Under the pieces are notes generated by a model that worked only from the letters and a program-made list of their open reading frames with translations, did not search any database and was not told where the DNA came from. A program made the position numbers and the translations under genes. From Syngnathus acus (Eukaryota > Chordata > Actinopteri > Syngnathiformes > Syngnathidae), in NCBI RefSeq assembly GCF_901709675.1, contig NC_051104.1, positions 7,200,501-7,264,500 on the forward strand: a DNA stretch of 64,000 nt. Direction: 5' to 3'. Positions 55,239 to 64,000 of this stretch are shown here, piece by piece (position 1 is the first letter of the stretch; every line of letters starts with the position of its first letter).

Positions 55239-55659
55239 CTCTAACTCTAACTCTAACCCTAACCCTAACCCTAACCCTAACTCTAACTCTAACTCTAACC
55301 CTAACCCTAGTTTTGAAAGCCTAGTTAGAAACCCTAACCCCAACCCTAATCCTAACCCTAACTTTGGAAACCCTAGTCGAAAACCCTAACCCTAGTTTTG
55401 AAAGCCTAGTTAGAAACCCTAATCTTAGAAACCCTAAAAGTAGTTTGAAAGCCTCGTTGGAAACCTTGAGCCTAGCTTTAAAACCTAGTTTGTAACCCTA
55501 ACCTTGGTTTAAAACCCTAGTCGGAAACCCTAACCCTAGTTTGAAACCCTAATTAGCAATGGCAAAACTCCTTGGAAACCCTGGTCGGAAACCCTAACCC
55601 TAGTTTTGAAAGCCTAGTTAGAAACCCTATTCTTAGAAACCCTAAAAGTAGTTTGAAAC

Positions 55660-56203
55660 TAGGGGTGTAACGATTCATCGATACACATCGATTAATCGAT
55701 ATAATGCTCTACGATTTGTCGGCATCGATGCTAAACGTAAACATCGATCTATATCGCCCGTTTTTGACCTCGGACATTAGACGCGACTTTATTTTGAAAT
55801 CCAGTTCATTGTTGCTTGCTTCCTCTTTCCGGGAGCAGTGCGCGGCGTGTTGTGTTGTGAGCAGAGCAGGCACGTGAAAGGGGAGCCGACAACTACGCGG
55901 CTCCTGGGCTGATGCTATGGCTAGTGTCCAAGAAGACGAGGAAATTCGCTCCCCTTTGGGCTTCAAGTCATTCGTTTGGAAGCACTTTGTAATTTCCTAA
56001 ATAAAGAGTTTGCAGTACCTTGTTGATTTTGCGTATGAATTGTTATAAATCAGGATATTGTTCTATATCGATCGTAGAGCACTATATCGCGCTGTATCGT
56101 GAATGAATCACAGCAGGCTTTAAGATATCGGCAAATATCGTATCGTGATTCTTTGTATCGATATGATATCGTATCGTTACAAAACCCGCGATTTACACCC
56201 CTA
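55660..56203 (+). mobile_element. Non-autonomous hAT-type element, copy 2
   Basis: This is the second 544-bp copy, in the same orientation and of the same length as copy 1. Read by eye, it differs at three single bases (in the 'gctaaacgt' stretch, in the 'ctgg/ctgat' stretch before the vestigial ATG, and in 'cgcgatgtatcg'/'cgcgctgtatcg'). Its right end abuts TTAAATAG (56204-56211), the outer target duplication. Its left end abuts satellite (…AGTTTGAAAC). Confidence 0.85.
55917..56000 (+). pseudogene. Vestigial BED-finger transposase start (27 codons), copy 2
   Basis: The same 27-codon remnant as in copy 1 (…FKSFVWKHFVIS, stop), with no coding differences. Its identical retention reflects the recent common origin of the two copies rather than selection. 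Confidence 0.5.
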
Positions 56204-56211
56204 TTAAATAG

Positions 56212-56708
56212 CATCCACCATATAGCAGGGATGGGCAACTACTACTATTACTGAATATCAGAATGTGTGTTGCTGTCCATGGTACTGAAACTACTTTTGG
56301 CCACCTCTTTACTGATTGGATATAGATTGATACTATTCATGAAATAGCATCTACCGTATAGCAGGGATGGGCAACAACTACTACTACTACTACTGAATAT
56401 CAGCATGGGGGTTGCTGTCCGTGGTTCTGAAACTACTTTTGGCCACCTCACCTCTTTACTGATTGGATATAGATTGATACTATTCATTAAATGGCATCTA
56501 CTGTGTCGCAGGGATGGTCAACTTCTACTACTACTGAATATCAGAATGCGTGTTGCTGTCCATGGTGCTGAGACTACCTTTGCCCACCTCTTGACTGATT
56601 GGATATAGATTGATACTATTCATTAAATGGCATCTACTGTATCGCAGGGATGGACAACTACTACTACTACTGCATATCAGAATGTATGTTGCTGTCCATG
56701 GTGCTGAA
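56212..56708. repeat. Minisatellite, ~136-147-bp unit (about four copies)
   Basis: The units each start GCAGGGATGG, at 56225, 56361, 56508 and 56644. They contain a variable ACT trinucleotide run, then 'gaatatcagaatg', 'gttgctgtccatgg', 'gccacctctttactgattgg' and 'atagattgatactattcat'. The last unit is partial. The matching unit end at 49517-49570 shows the array was continuous before the composite inserted. Confidence 0.9.
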
Positions 56709-58129
56709 ACCGCTTAAACCAAGCAGACCACACAGTTAAAAAGTCAAATAAAAACACCAACAAATTATGAATGTATTAATTGACATGACATTCCAGACAT
56801 TCCACTTCAGTATAAGTGCTATTTAAATACACAGCCTCTTAAAACACAGCCAACAGTTACTATTGCATATTTTCCCATTACTTCTGCTGCAGTAAGATCA
56901 GTGCACAAACTATGAAAAGCACTTAAATAGAGAACAGAAAATGTGGCTGGTAGCCAGTAGCCACAAATGTTTATTATGTGCAAAGAAATCTCCCTGCACT
57001 TGAGACAATAGTAATCCCCAGGTGTGGTGTAGTAAACAGCAGTGGCAGGTTCTTTCACTTAAGAGGCTGTGGAATCCCCAGTTTGCATATAATCCTGTGG
57101 TCCAGAACCTCTCACACATACAAACACAGTGTGCACTTAGTTTACCGCTGCCTTCATTTCCATCTAGCGCATCTGTCCCATCTGTAGACTCACACATAAA
57201 CAAAAAAAACTACACTAGTGCACATGTAACAGCAACAATGTGCTCAATTCAGCTTTTCGAAAACACATAAACCACAATAGAAAACGCTTACTGATGCTGC
57301 AGCGCCATCAACAGAGTGGTTGGCTTGTGCTATTCTCCTTGTCATAGTTAAACAGATTTTATAGTACACTAGAGCAGGCTAAAAAGGGTGTCACTGTGGC
57401 AGCCTGCGGGTTGGCATGGGCGACTTTCCCATCAAAATAAAGTATGGGCAGAAGTGGCGGCCATGTTAGCAAGGAAGAGAGTGCCTTCAATTGTAATGGA
57501 GCAGAGCTGTTAGCAAAGCATCTACCGTAGGCACACAACTAAAAAAGAAAAAGAACATGTTTCAACTTGGATGGATGGATGGATAGAGCATTTTCATACT
57601 ACTTACAAAGAAATTCCAGATGTAGCCCCATATGTGGTGGTAGCTTTACACAGTATGTTACTGCCGAACCCTTAAAAAGTGTCACCTAATAAAAACATCA
57701 ACGGAAAGTCACGTCTGTGTTCTCCCGGTAGCACACTGTGGGGCTTATTGGCTCTTGTATAAGGGTGAAGTCAAGCAAACACATGGGAGAAACAATATAC
57801 GGCAGCCTTGTTTTTGATCACTGCGTTGCGTCTTCCATTTGCCTTCCCATCAATCGGCATCTCTCTAGGCCAAACTTGCCTCTTCAAGACGTTAGTAACA
57901 CACTTGTGCTTCTCTTGAGCTCTTAAGCTTTGTTACAATAACCATCCACACCCACCGCTTCCACCTTCGTGGTCCCTAATTCCCACTCTCCCTGAGCTAA
58001 TGTTCCTCTCCCCCTTGTTCTTCCTCACACACCCCACCCACAATGCCTCACTACTTGTTTCTTCTTCCTTCCATCTTCTTAATCAAAGTCTTCTCTGTAT
58101 TTTCCTTCCTTAGCAATTTGTTGTGTGCC

Positions 58130-58645
58130 CTTATTATTGGTGCTTCACTCCCCTCCCTGAAGGACATTTACACCTCCCATCTCACCCGCAAGGCGACCAC
58201 GATTGTGAGTGATGTGAGTCACCCCGCTCACTCTTTGTTTGATCTTCTGCCCTCTGGGAAGAGGTACAGGAGCCTGCGCTCCCTCCCGCACCACCAGACT
58301 CACCAACAGCTTCGTACTCCAGGCTGTTAGGATCCTGAACTCTCTCCCCCCTTCTGCGGAGCGTCCTGTACTTTTGCGCTCTATTCTGACTGTCTGCTGT
58401 ATGCACACTTGCTCCATTTTAGCTCCTCTTATTTATTATGTTATTTGTTTATTTATTATTTATTCATCACTCTTATTTATTCATAGTTTGTGCCTTCTTG
58501 TTTTTATTTTTTTGTGTTGTTTACTTGTATGTGTATTGTGTACTATGTCTTGTCACCGTGGGATAGTGGGAACGTCATTTCGATTTCTTTGTGTGTCTTG
58601 GCATGTGAAGAAATTGACAATAAAGCAGACTTTGACTTTACTTCT
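58130..58645 (+). mobile_element. 3' end of a non-LTR retrotransposon (LINE), frameshifted
   Basis: Two frames together encode the C-terminal end of a LINE ORF2-type protein: SLKDIYTSHLTRKATTIVSD and HSLFDLLPSGKRYRSLRS in one frame, then RTTRLTNSFVLQAVRILNSL in the next. The change of frame falls at about 58275-58295. The 'SLFxLLPSGxRYRSLR…RxTxRLxNSF…AVRxLN' pattern is the usual C-terminal tail of L2/CR1-like fish LINEs. It ends 'gacaataaagcagactttgactt', the typical short-motif 3' tail. It is 5'-truncated and inactive. Orientation is opposite to ctnnd2. Confidence 0.75.
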
Positions 58646-59476
58646 TATAGCGCTTTAAGGAGACCGCACACAACAAACAATCCAGGCAACCACTCATCTA
58701 AATTATAAAAGCGCTACTCTACTAAGCAATGACTGTATGCACATTGATCCACTTTCCCTCTTCACCAAATCCCTCTTCCTTTTGCTGCTTTATCCCCTCC
58801 TCTCACACTTTGCTTATCTAACGCCTCTTCTTCCTGCTTCATCTTCACCCGTTTCCTACTTCCTTTATCCTTCCTCCCCTTATCTACTTAATCTACCACC
58901 TTCCTTTACTCCCATCATCTATCAGGGCTTTGGGAGTTTGGTGTCCTCACTTCTACTCTGCAGCTGTCATGGCACCCGTAACAGTGTTGACAGCAGTCAC
59001 ATACACACACCCTCACTTTAAAAAAAAAAAAAAAATGTTACGCCGATTACATTGATTGTATGTACACGCATTGGTGCACATGCAAAAATAGCCCCTGCCT
59101 TCACTCAAGGCATTACTCGAGTCTAAATTGCTCCTAACTCATTTAGCACTCCATGCAAGCTCAGCTAGATCCAATTATTGGAAAAGAAAGACTGGAGTTG
59201 GAGTAGGCAGTCAGTTAACCTCGTGGCACAGAGAAATGTAACACGTTCTGTAGTTACAATTCAATTAGATTAAGCAGAGCGAGAGATTGTAATGGCTTGA
59301 CAAAAAGCACAACTGGAGAATTTCAAGCCAATTTTGTGCAGCGCAGGTAAACTTACACACTGGTGTCAAAACTAAATGCATGACCAGTATTTCCTTCTGA
59401 ATCACAATAAAGGTGCCTAAGATCCTTTGATCAGATTCTTGAGATGATTTTTTATCATCTTACATTCATAACCCAA

Positions 59477-59587
59477 GGTTATTGACACTTGGCTCATCAA
59501 GACAGGATAACCTGATCAGCTTTCCTCTTATCGGTTATTGACACTTGGCTCATCAAGACAAGACGACCCGAGCAGCTTTCCTCTTCA
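59477..59587. repeat. 56-bp tandem duplication in intron
   Basis: The segment 'ggttattgacacttggctcatcaagacaNga' is repeated with a 56-bp period (59477 and 59533), each copy ending 'agctttcctctt'. It lies about 175 bp inside the intron from the e1 donor. Confidence 0.88.
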
Positions 59588-59689
59588 GTGTGCTCTGCGT
59601 CGTCACTCATCGATATTTCCTCGGATATTTCCCCAAGGCGTATTCCGAGAAATATAAATCTATGTTTACCTGAGATTTCCGAATGCATC

Positions 59690-59711
59690 AATCCAATCCA
59701 ATCCAATCCAA
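59690..59711. repeat. (CAATC)n pentamer run near the e1 donor
   Basis: Four consecutive ATCCA pentamers lie 50 bp into the intron after exon e1 (GGATT repeats in the pre-mRNA). Confidence 0.8.
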
Positions 59712-59761
59712 TTTCAAATATTGTAGTGCGTGACACATTTCACTGTGAAAGAAAATCTTAC

Positions 59762-60062
59762 CTGGGGTCTTTTTGAATGGAGTCAACGGAAGGTGAGCGC
59801 TGCAAGGTCCCTTCCGGCGGCAAGGCCGGCCCAGATTTGCTGTAAGGTGATTCCACCACCGAGGGGCAGTACTGCAGGGTGCGGTAAGGGTCGGCCACGT
59901 AGGGGTCCGAGCCGTACATGTCCCCTCCTCCCCCGCTTGTTGTGTAGCCCGGTCCCACCGTGGCATAGTTGTTGGTCCCGCCACGGCTGTAGTTTCCCGT
60001 TCCGGTGCCGTGACTCCCTGTTCGCTGCAAAGGGGTGGAGTCGACACCAGGGGAGGAGGGAG
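59762..60062 (-). CDS. ctnnd2: ctnnd2 coding exon e1 in this window (pre-arm region)
   Basis: This 301-bp exon has a CCATAG acceptor and a CCCAG/GTAAGA donor. It completes an Ala codon from an upstream exon not in the window and reads [20 protein letters not shown], a Gly/Tyr-rich middle, [40 protein letters not shown] and KDPR (Arg split with e2). [15 protein letters not shown] and [16 protein letters not shown] match delta-catenin just before the arm domain. The Gly-rich middle is more diverged from mammals. Upstream exons coding roughly the first third of the protein (coiled coil and Ser-rich region) are outside the window. Confidence 0.95.
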
Positions 60063-60742
60063 CTATGGCGGGAAAGTAGGGACAAAGGACATAACTTAGG
60101 ACATGCTCATGGAGACGGTGGGAGAAGTCTACATGGACAGTCGGTGAGATGGAGAGCAAAGTAGAAGAGAGCAAAGGATAGGGACAAACAGGCATGTCTC
60201 CATATGGATTGATAAATATTGGCCACATGCCCAGGATTAACAACAAGACCAATGTTTACCGCGGGGATTGGAGAGAGGGAGAGAGACAGGGAATGACAAA
60301 TATTGTGCAAAAATCATTTAAACAACTGCTACGAAGAATTGCACTCACATTTCAAGACGTTTTCAGGAACATTTTTAAATAGATAATAAACCCCACTTGA
60401 AAACTGGCACTGTTTCCTTCTTGTTATGTAGCAGGAGAACAACTGGATAAACTTTTATACGCCCAAATAATGAGACATCTGCTCGCGAGCGGTAACGACT
60501 GAAAAGCATAAAAACCAAATGCAAAAACACCAAGCTTTATGTGCTTAGCCAGAGATGGGAATTGAATGGGGAATTGCTTGGTGATGTAAGCATTCTGCTG
60601 GGCCACTGGAGCTGTCACCTTCCTTTGCTCCTGTGTGGGAGCAAAGCAGTGGCGATATATCAAGGTGTTAATGTGAGTCTGGGGGCCTTGTTTCTCTGGC
60701 TGTAAAAACACTCGGAGAAATAGCGAGTGCATGTGTGTGGCC

Positions 60743-60756
60743 GTGTCTGTGTGTGT

Positions 60757-60799
<43 letters not shown>
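60743..60799. repeat. (TG)n microsatellite
   Basis: A long TG run with one TC interruption on the + strand, giving a CA repeat in the ctnnd2 pre-mRNA about 0.7 kb upstream of the e1 acceptor. Confidence 0.95.
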
Positions 60800-60801
<2 letters not shown>

Positions 60802-62424
60802 GGCTGATCCATCTCATTTGTCATTAGAAGCAAGGTAGACAACAAGAAAAAAAAACACACACAAATGTGCACACATGCAAAGGGACACTTAAATGCGATC
60901 TTCAAAGACTATGCGATAAATCACAAAGGGGATCAATGAGAGGGTCGTGATTGACTGGAGCTTTAACACAATCCAATCAGACTCCTATTAAAGGAGGATT
61001 AGCCTTTAAAAATTGAACTTGAATTAGAAATCAGTCAACGCGGCAGACGTGAATAAACAATTCCTGATCACACCTGTTCATTGTAAAGTGATCTGTCATG
61101 TATTGAAAATTCAGATTCATTCCAGTGAATTTTGTATTTGGTGTCTTAAAGAAGGAGACATTTGTAAAATAATATGAATGAAACATAATGATATATCAAT
61201 TGTGATGATGTTTTCACCGACAATTTGTAATACATCGGTTCAAATAACGTTTGAAACCAGATCATAAAAGACTATTGTGAAGAAAAGTCAAGAACAAAGG
61301 CAGCTTCAGCAGAACTAATGAAGCGGAACACAAACAAGTGCAGGACACAAGATTGTTGAGTGACCACCTGTCAGTTGACTGGAAGGTTATTTGCTGGAAA
61401 ACATCCGACATACCGGAACTCATCGGCTAAGAAACTGGTGTAATTAGTTACTTGCAGCTTTTCCCTTGTGGCTACGAGTCAGGCATATCTTTGAAAGAGA
61501 TGTTGTCTTAAGAAGATGACGATTAAACTAGGTCACATGGTCTAGGAGCAGGACAAGATTTTTTTTTTGGGGGTGTATTTACACTTTGCGGTATTATTCG
61601 AAAGACGTTCAATTGGCTTTGACTGTGTTTATGTGTTCCAACAAGACCTCAACTGATCTTCAAATGATAAGAATTCCGGTTTTTGTTTTGTAAGTCAAAG
61701 GGCGTCGCTAACTGCAAATGACTACATCCTCAATAGAGCACAACGACAGTATTAATTTCTCTCGCATTAAAAATAAGACAGCAAGTATCAAGGGGGGGAC
61801 GCAAAGCGGTGATGTACGACAACGCAATCCTAACAATATGCTTGCAGCTGCTTTGTAAAACCATCGTACATGTTGTTCCTGTCATGTCACAACATACTAA
61901 ATATTAACAGCATATTTTCCGATGCAGTTGCACAACAACAAGCATGTCAGCGCCGTTTCTAATCAAGTGACCGACCGGTAAGTGTACATACTCGGCTGTC
62001 TTAAGTGTTGGCCTCAGAGTACTTTGCTTGTTAGTGCTCTCTTGAGATGTGGCACACACTTGTTCCCTGTCATCACTCCCTCTAACTCACATACTCACCT
62101 GCTTAACACATCACAGCAACCCGTAATTACTGTTTTTCGATTGCTTGTATCAGGCAAGCGGGGGAGGGAGAAAAAACACCACGTTATGCGATAAAGGTAC
62201 ATCAAAAATAATAAGAGTTCTTCACATCAAGTTAAAATGTGAGGAAAAAAGCAAAGAAACTATAATCATGGAGAATTTGGGGTGGGCAAACGGCCAGTGA
62301 TAGCAATTCATCCAAGAAGGTTTACATTTCTAAAATCAAATAAAACCTCCGTGGGAAAGATCCAACGCTTGTAAATGAATAAATAGTTCATCGTCTATGG
62401 TCTCAAAGTCAGTTGGAAAAGTCT

Positions 62425-62476
62425 CCAGCTCACCGGCAACTATAATAACCAGCAGTATACTAAATGGATGAACAAC
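62425..62476 (-). repeat. Diverged fragment of the 47861-type interspersed repeat
   Basis: The segment 'ctccagctcaccggcaactataataaccagcagtatactaaatggatgaac' reads as a degraded inverse copy of the 'ctggagc…gggtcgcgggcgg…gaaccggtttatcc' repeat head ('ctccagc…ccgcgacc…ataagc…aaatggatga' in this orientation). Confidence 0.5.
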
Positions 62477-63908
62477 TTTGATTGTTGTATAACATTTTTC
62501 ATGGCTTTAATATGGCCCACTGAGGACTTAATAAACTGAAATGACAACTGATACAAAAAGAAAAGCTTGGAATGCGTTGCAGTTTAAGAAAAAGGAAAGC
62601 GGTGTGGGGATGAAACGCTTGCAGAGCAGTGGCCAACCCAGAATAAGAGAGGGTAATGAAGCAGAGTTACTCCCATCAGAAACAAATCCTGCTCTTTTCT
62701 CCCCTTTTTAAATTGTCTCAGTGATGCGTCCGTCTTCTTGAACGTCTCATTAGTAGCCGGAGCTTTAGGCTAACACCAGCAGTGTTGGAGTAAAACTGCA
62801 CCTTCCAAGGGACTTGAAATAGGACAAATCTCCAAACAGGAAAAGTGATTGCTCGGGCAGGTGCAATGAAAGGAAATTAGATGACCAGCATTTTATGCCA
62901 ATTCAATAGTATAGTTTCACTTTGATCTAGATGGAAATAGTTCTTTGACATGACATTTTGTGGAATACTCAATCTTCTTATTTTGTTTCCTTTTCTTCAA
63001 CCTTAACAAAGCCGAGTGTGAAAGTGTCATTTGTCTTGGTAACGGTGTGTTCTGGCTGATAACTTGACCTTTGCCTGGCTAGGCCTGCCTGGAGGAAATC
63101 AGCATGGGGGGGCTTATTTAAAGATGCATACATGCTATTCCGTATATATATTAGAATGGTGTACCTTGACCTTTACAAAGAAATAATGTCTGTAAAAATG
63201 GGATGACTTTCACCGTAGAAAATAATATAAGTCGAAACCTTCACTCATACTTCAAAATGTGGAATGTTTGCTTCCCCTCACTTTGGTGTTAAGTAAACAA
63301 ATAACTAGCAGATTAGCGCCATTTTTTTGGTTTTTGACACAGTGATTCCAGCACCATTAGGCAGCGAGCTTAAGCGCCAGTGAGCTTAAAAAGAGCTGCA
63401 TGAAGAAGTATAAGATAGGCGGAAAGGAGTATAGAAGTTGAAGGGACTCAAACCACTTCTCAGAGCTTTTGGTATCCATCCTCCTTCTCACTTTCATCTC
63501 TGCCCGCATTTCTTTTTCCTCTACTCTGTCTATGTCACTCTATTTTCCCCTCATCGCTTTATTGCCTTTTTCTCTCCTTTCTTTCTTTCTCACCTCCCTC
63601 CAGATCCTTCCGTCTCCATCCTCGCCCCATCCATCTTACCCGCCTCATGCCTTTCAATCCCCAGCCCCTGCTCTTTTTTGAACTCCCTCTACGGTTCCTG
63701 TTTTTTTTCCCTTTATCCCGCCGTTCTCTCTTCATCATCTATTCATCCCATGTTTTTCTCGCCTTTCTTCACAATCACCCTCTGTCTCTCCATCGCGCCG
63801 CCTCTATTGTAGCAGGAGAAGACTCTGTGATCAGAGCCGAGGACATGTCCTTTCTCTCGACACGCTTCAACGCTCAGCACGATTACACAAAACCTCTCTC
63901 ACTCTCTG

Positions 63909-63943
63909 CCCCCCCCCCCCCCCCCCCCCCCCCACACACACAT
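63909..63943. repeat. Poly-C / CA tract
   Basis: About 25 consecutive C residues followed by a short CA run. Long homopolymers like this are often mis-sized in assemblies. Confidence 0.9.
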
Positions 63944-64000
63944 TGGCTCACAACTTCTAAATATCAACGTGATTGACATGGTCTAAACATGTGTGCCCCT

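Larger units (their letters stand above)
50115..55659. repeat. Telomere-type (CCCTAA)-derived satellite with higher-order units
   Basis: The array is 5,545 bp. The building block is CCCTAA (the vertebrate telomere hexamer; TTAGGG on the minus strand) plus variants CTCTAA, CGCTAA and longer derived motifs such as GTTTGAAACCCTA, AACCCTAGTCGGAA and GTTTTGAAAGCCTAGTTAG. A unique anchor, GATGGCAAAACTCC (or AATGGC...), recurs fourteen times; its 'gc' falls at 50183, 50391, 50599, 50875, 51282, 51767, 52216, 52767, 53456, 53957, 54165, 54648, 55086 and 55556. Spacing is 208 bp for short units and 276-689 bp for units with an expanded hexamer tract. Long open frames across it (Asn-Pro/Ser repeats) come from the stop-free hexamer and are not genes. 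The array is flanked by transposon copies and unique DNA, so it is not a chromosome end. Confidence 0.93.
49571..56203. mobile_element. Composite (macro-transposon-like) hAT-satellite-hAT unit
   Basis: The 6,633-bp assembly starts TAGGGGTGTAAC and ends TTTACACCCCTA, which is inverted-terminal. TTAAATAG is duplicated directly outside it (49563-49570 and 56204-56211). Inside are a 544-bp hAT-type element, a 5,545-bp CCCTAA-derived satellite, and a second 544-bp copy in the same orientation. The empty target is predicted as '...cattaaatagcatcc...' inside a local minisatellite, and the tandem sister units next door ('cattaaatggcatc') support that. An 8-bp duplication only on the outside is what mobilisation of the whole block as one element would leave. 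Recombination between a resident single element and a satellite-borne copy would give the same structure. Confidence 0.75.
60063..64000 (-). other. ctnnd2: ctnnd2 upstream intron (partial)
   Basis: This is the intron preceding e1 in transcript sense, running off the window. It contains a long TG microsatellite (60743-60799), a diverged repeat fragment (62425-62476), a polypyrimidine-rich stretch (about 63470-63800) and a poly-C/CA run (63909-63943). No further delta-catenin exon was recognised. Confidence 0.75.

Noticed and set aside
50615-55389. Long open frames rich in Asn-Pro/Asn-Ser (+ strand) and Leu-Gly/Leu-Glu (- strand), up to 168 residues
   Set aside because: They are a by-product of the stop-free CCCTAA/CTCTAA hexamer, occur on both strands in the same DNA, and track the repeat count. 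They are not genes.
50115-55659. A true telomere or chromosome end
   Set aside because: The hexamers are interrupted by fixed non-telomeric blocks. The array is bounded on both sides by transposon copies and lies inside an intron of ctnnd2, whose exons continue on both sides.
59758-60252. Extension of exon e1 upstream to about 60252 in the same frame
   Set aside because: The frame is open, but a CCATAG acceptor at 60063-60064 gives the family-matching start APSSPGVDS. The upstream residues do not resemble delta-catenin.
63438-63976. Overlapping plus-strand frames of 70-124 residues
   Set aside because: The DNA is pyrimidine-rich low-complexity, so Ser/Leu/Phe/Pro-rich frames arise by composition. 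There is no recognisable domain.

Overview
The window is vertebrate nuclear DNA, almost certainly from a ray-finned (teleost) fish. Short conserved exons with GT/AG splice sites lie in large AT-rich introns, and teleost-type repeats are scattered through them (hAT and other MITEs, a tRNA-derived SINE, a LINE 3' end). Two genes are recognisable, both on the minus strand. There is no prokaryotic-style gene content. Most open frames in the window are chance frames in introns or repeats.

Layout by increasing coordinate (the reverse of transcription). Positions 1-2704 hold the 5' end of dap (death-associated protein 1): exon 2 (1729-1817), intron 1, and exon 1 with the start codon (2650-2704). A CRE/E-box-rich promoter follows at about 2840-2890. 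Positions 2.9-8.1 kb are intergenic plus the 3' UTR of the next gene. Positions 8130-60062 hold fourteen coding exons of a delta-catenin gene (ctnnd2), from the end of the N-terminal region through the whole armadillo domain to the C-terminal PDZ-binding motif DSWV. All fourteen join in phase: 2,525 coding bases, 840 complete residues plus one codon split with an upstream exon outside the window. The region from 60063 to 64000 is intron. ctnnd2 upstream of dap on the same strand matches the human 5p15.2 order, which supports both calls.

The 17.5-kb intron between the first two in-window ctnnd2 exons (42246-59761) holds the most unusual object. Two 544-bp hAT-type non-autonomous elements lie in direct orientation and differ at only three positions. 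They bracket a 5.5-kb satellite built from the telomere-type hexamer CCCTAA and its variants. The whole 6.6-kb assembly (49571-56203) has an 8-bp target duplication, TTAAATAG, only at its outer edges, and it sits inside a separate minisatellite of about 136-147 bp. It therefore looks like a composite (macro-)transposon carrying a telomere-like satellite, or the product of recombination between a resident hAT copy and a satellite-borne one. The satellite has a higher-order structure: fourteen anchored units, a 208-bp short form, and long forms of up to 689 bp that grow by hexamer expansion.

In function the two genes are independent. DAP is a small cytosolic mTOR substrate that restrains autophagy. 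Delta-catenin is a neural p120-family armadillo protein at cadherin junctions and synapses. The fish delta-catenin shows two lineage-type changes: a proline/glutamine-rich expansion before the conserved C-terminus, and a Ser/Asn/Thr-rich linker in the arm domain.
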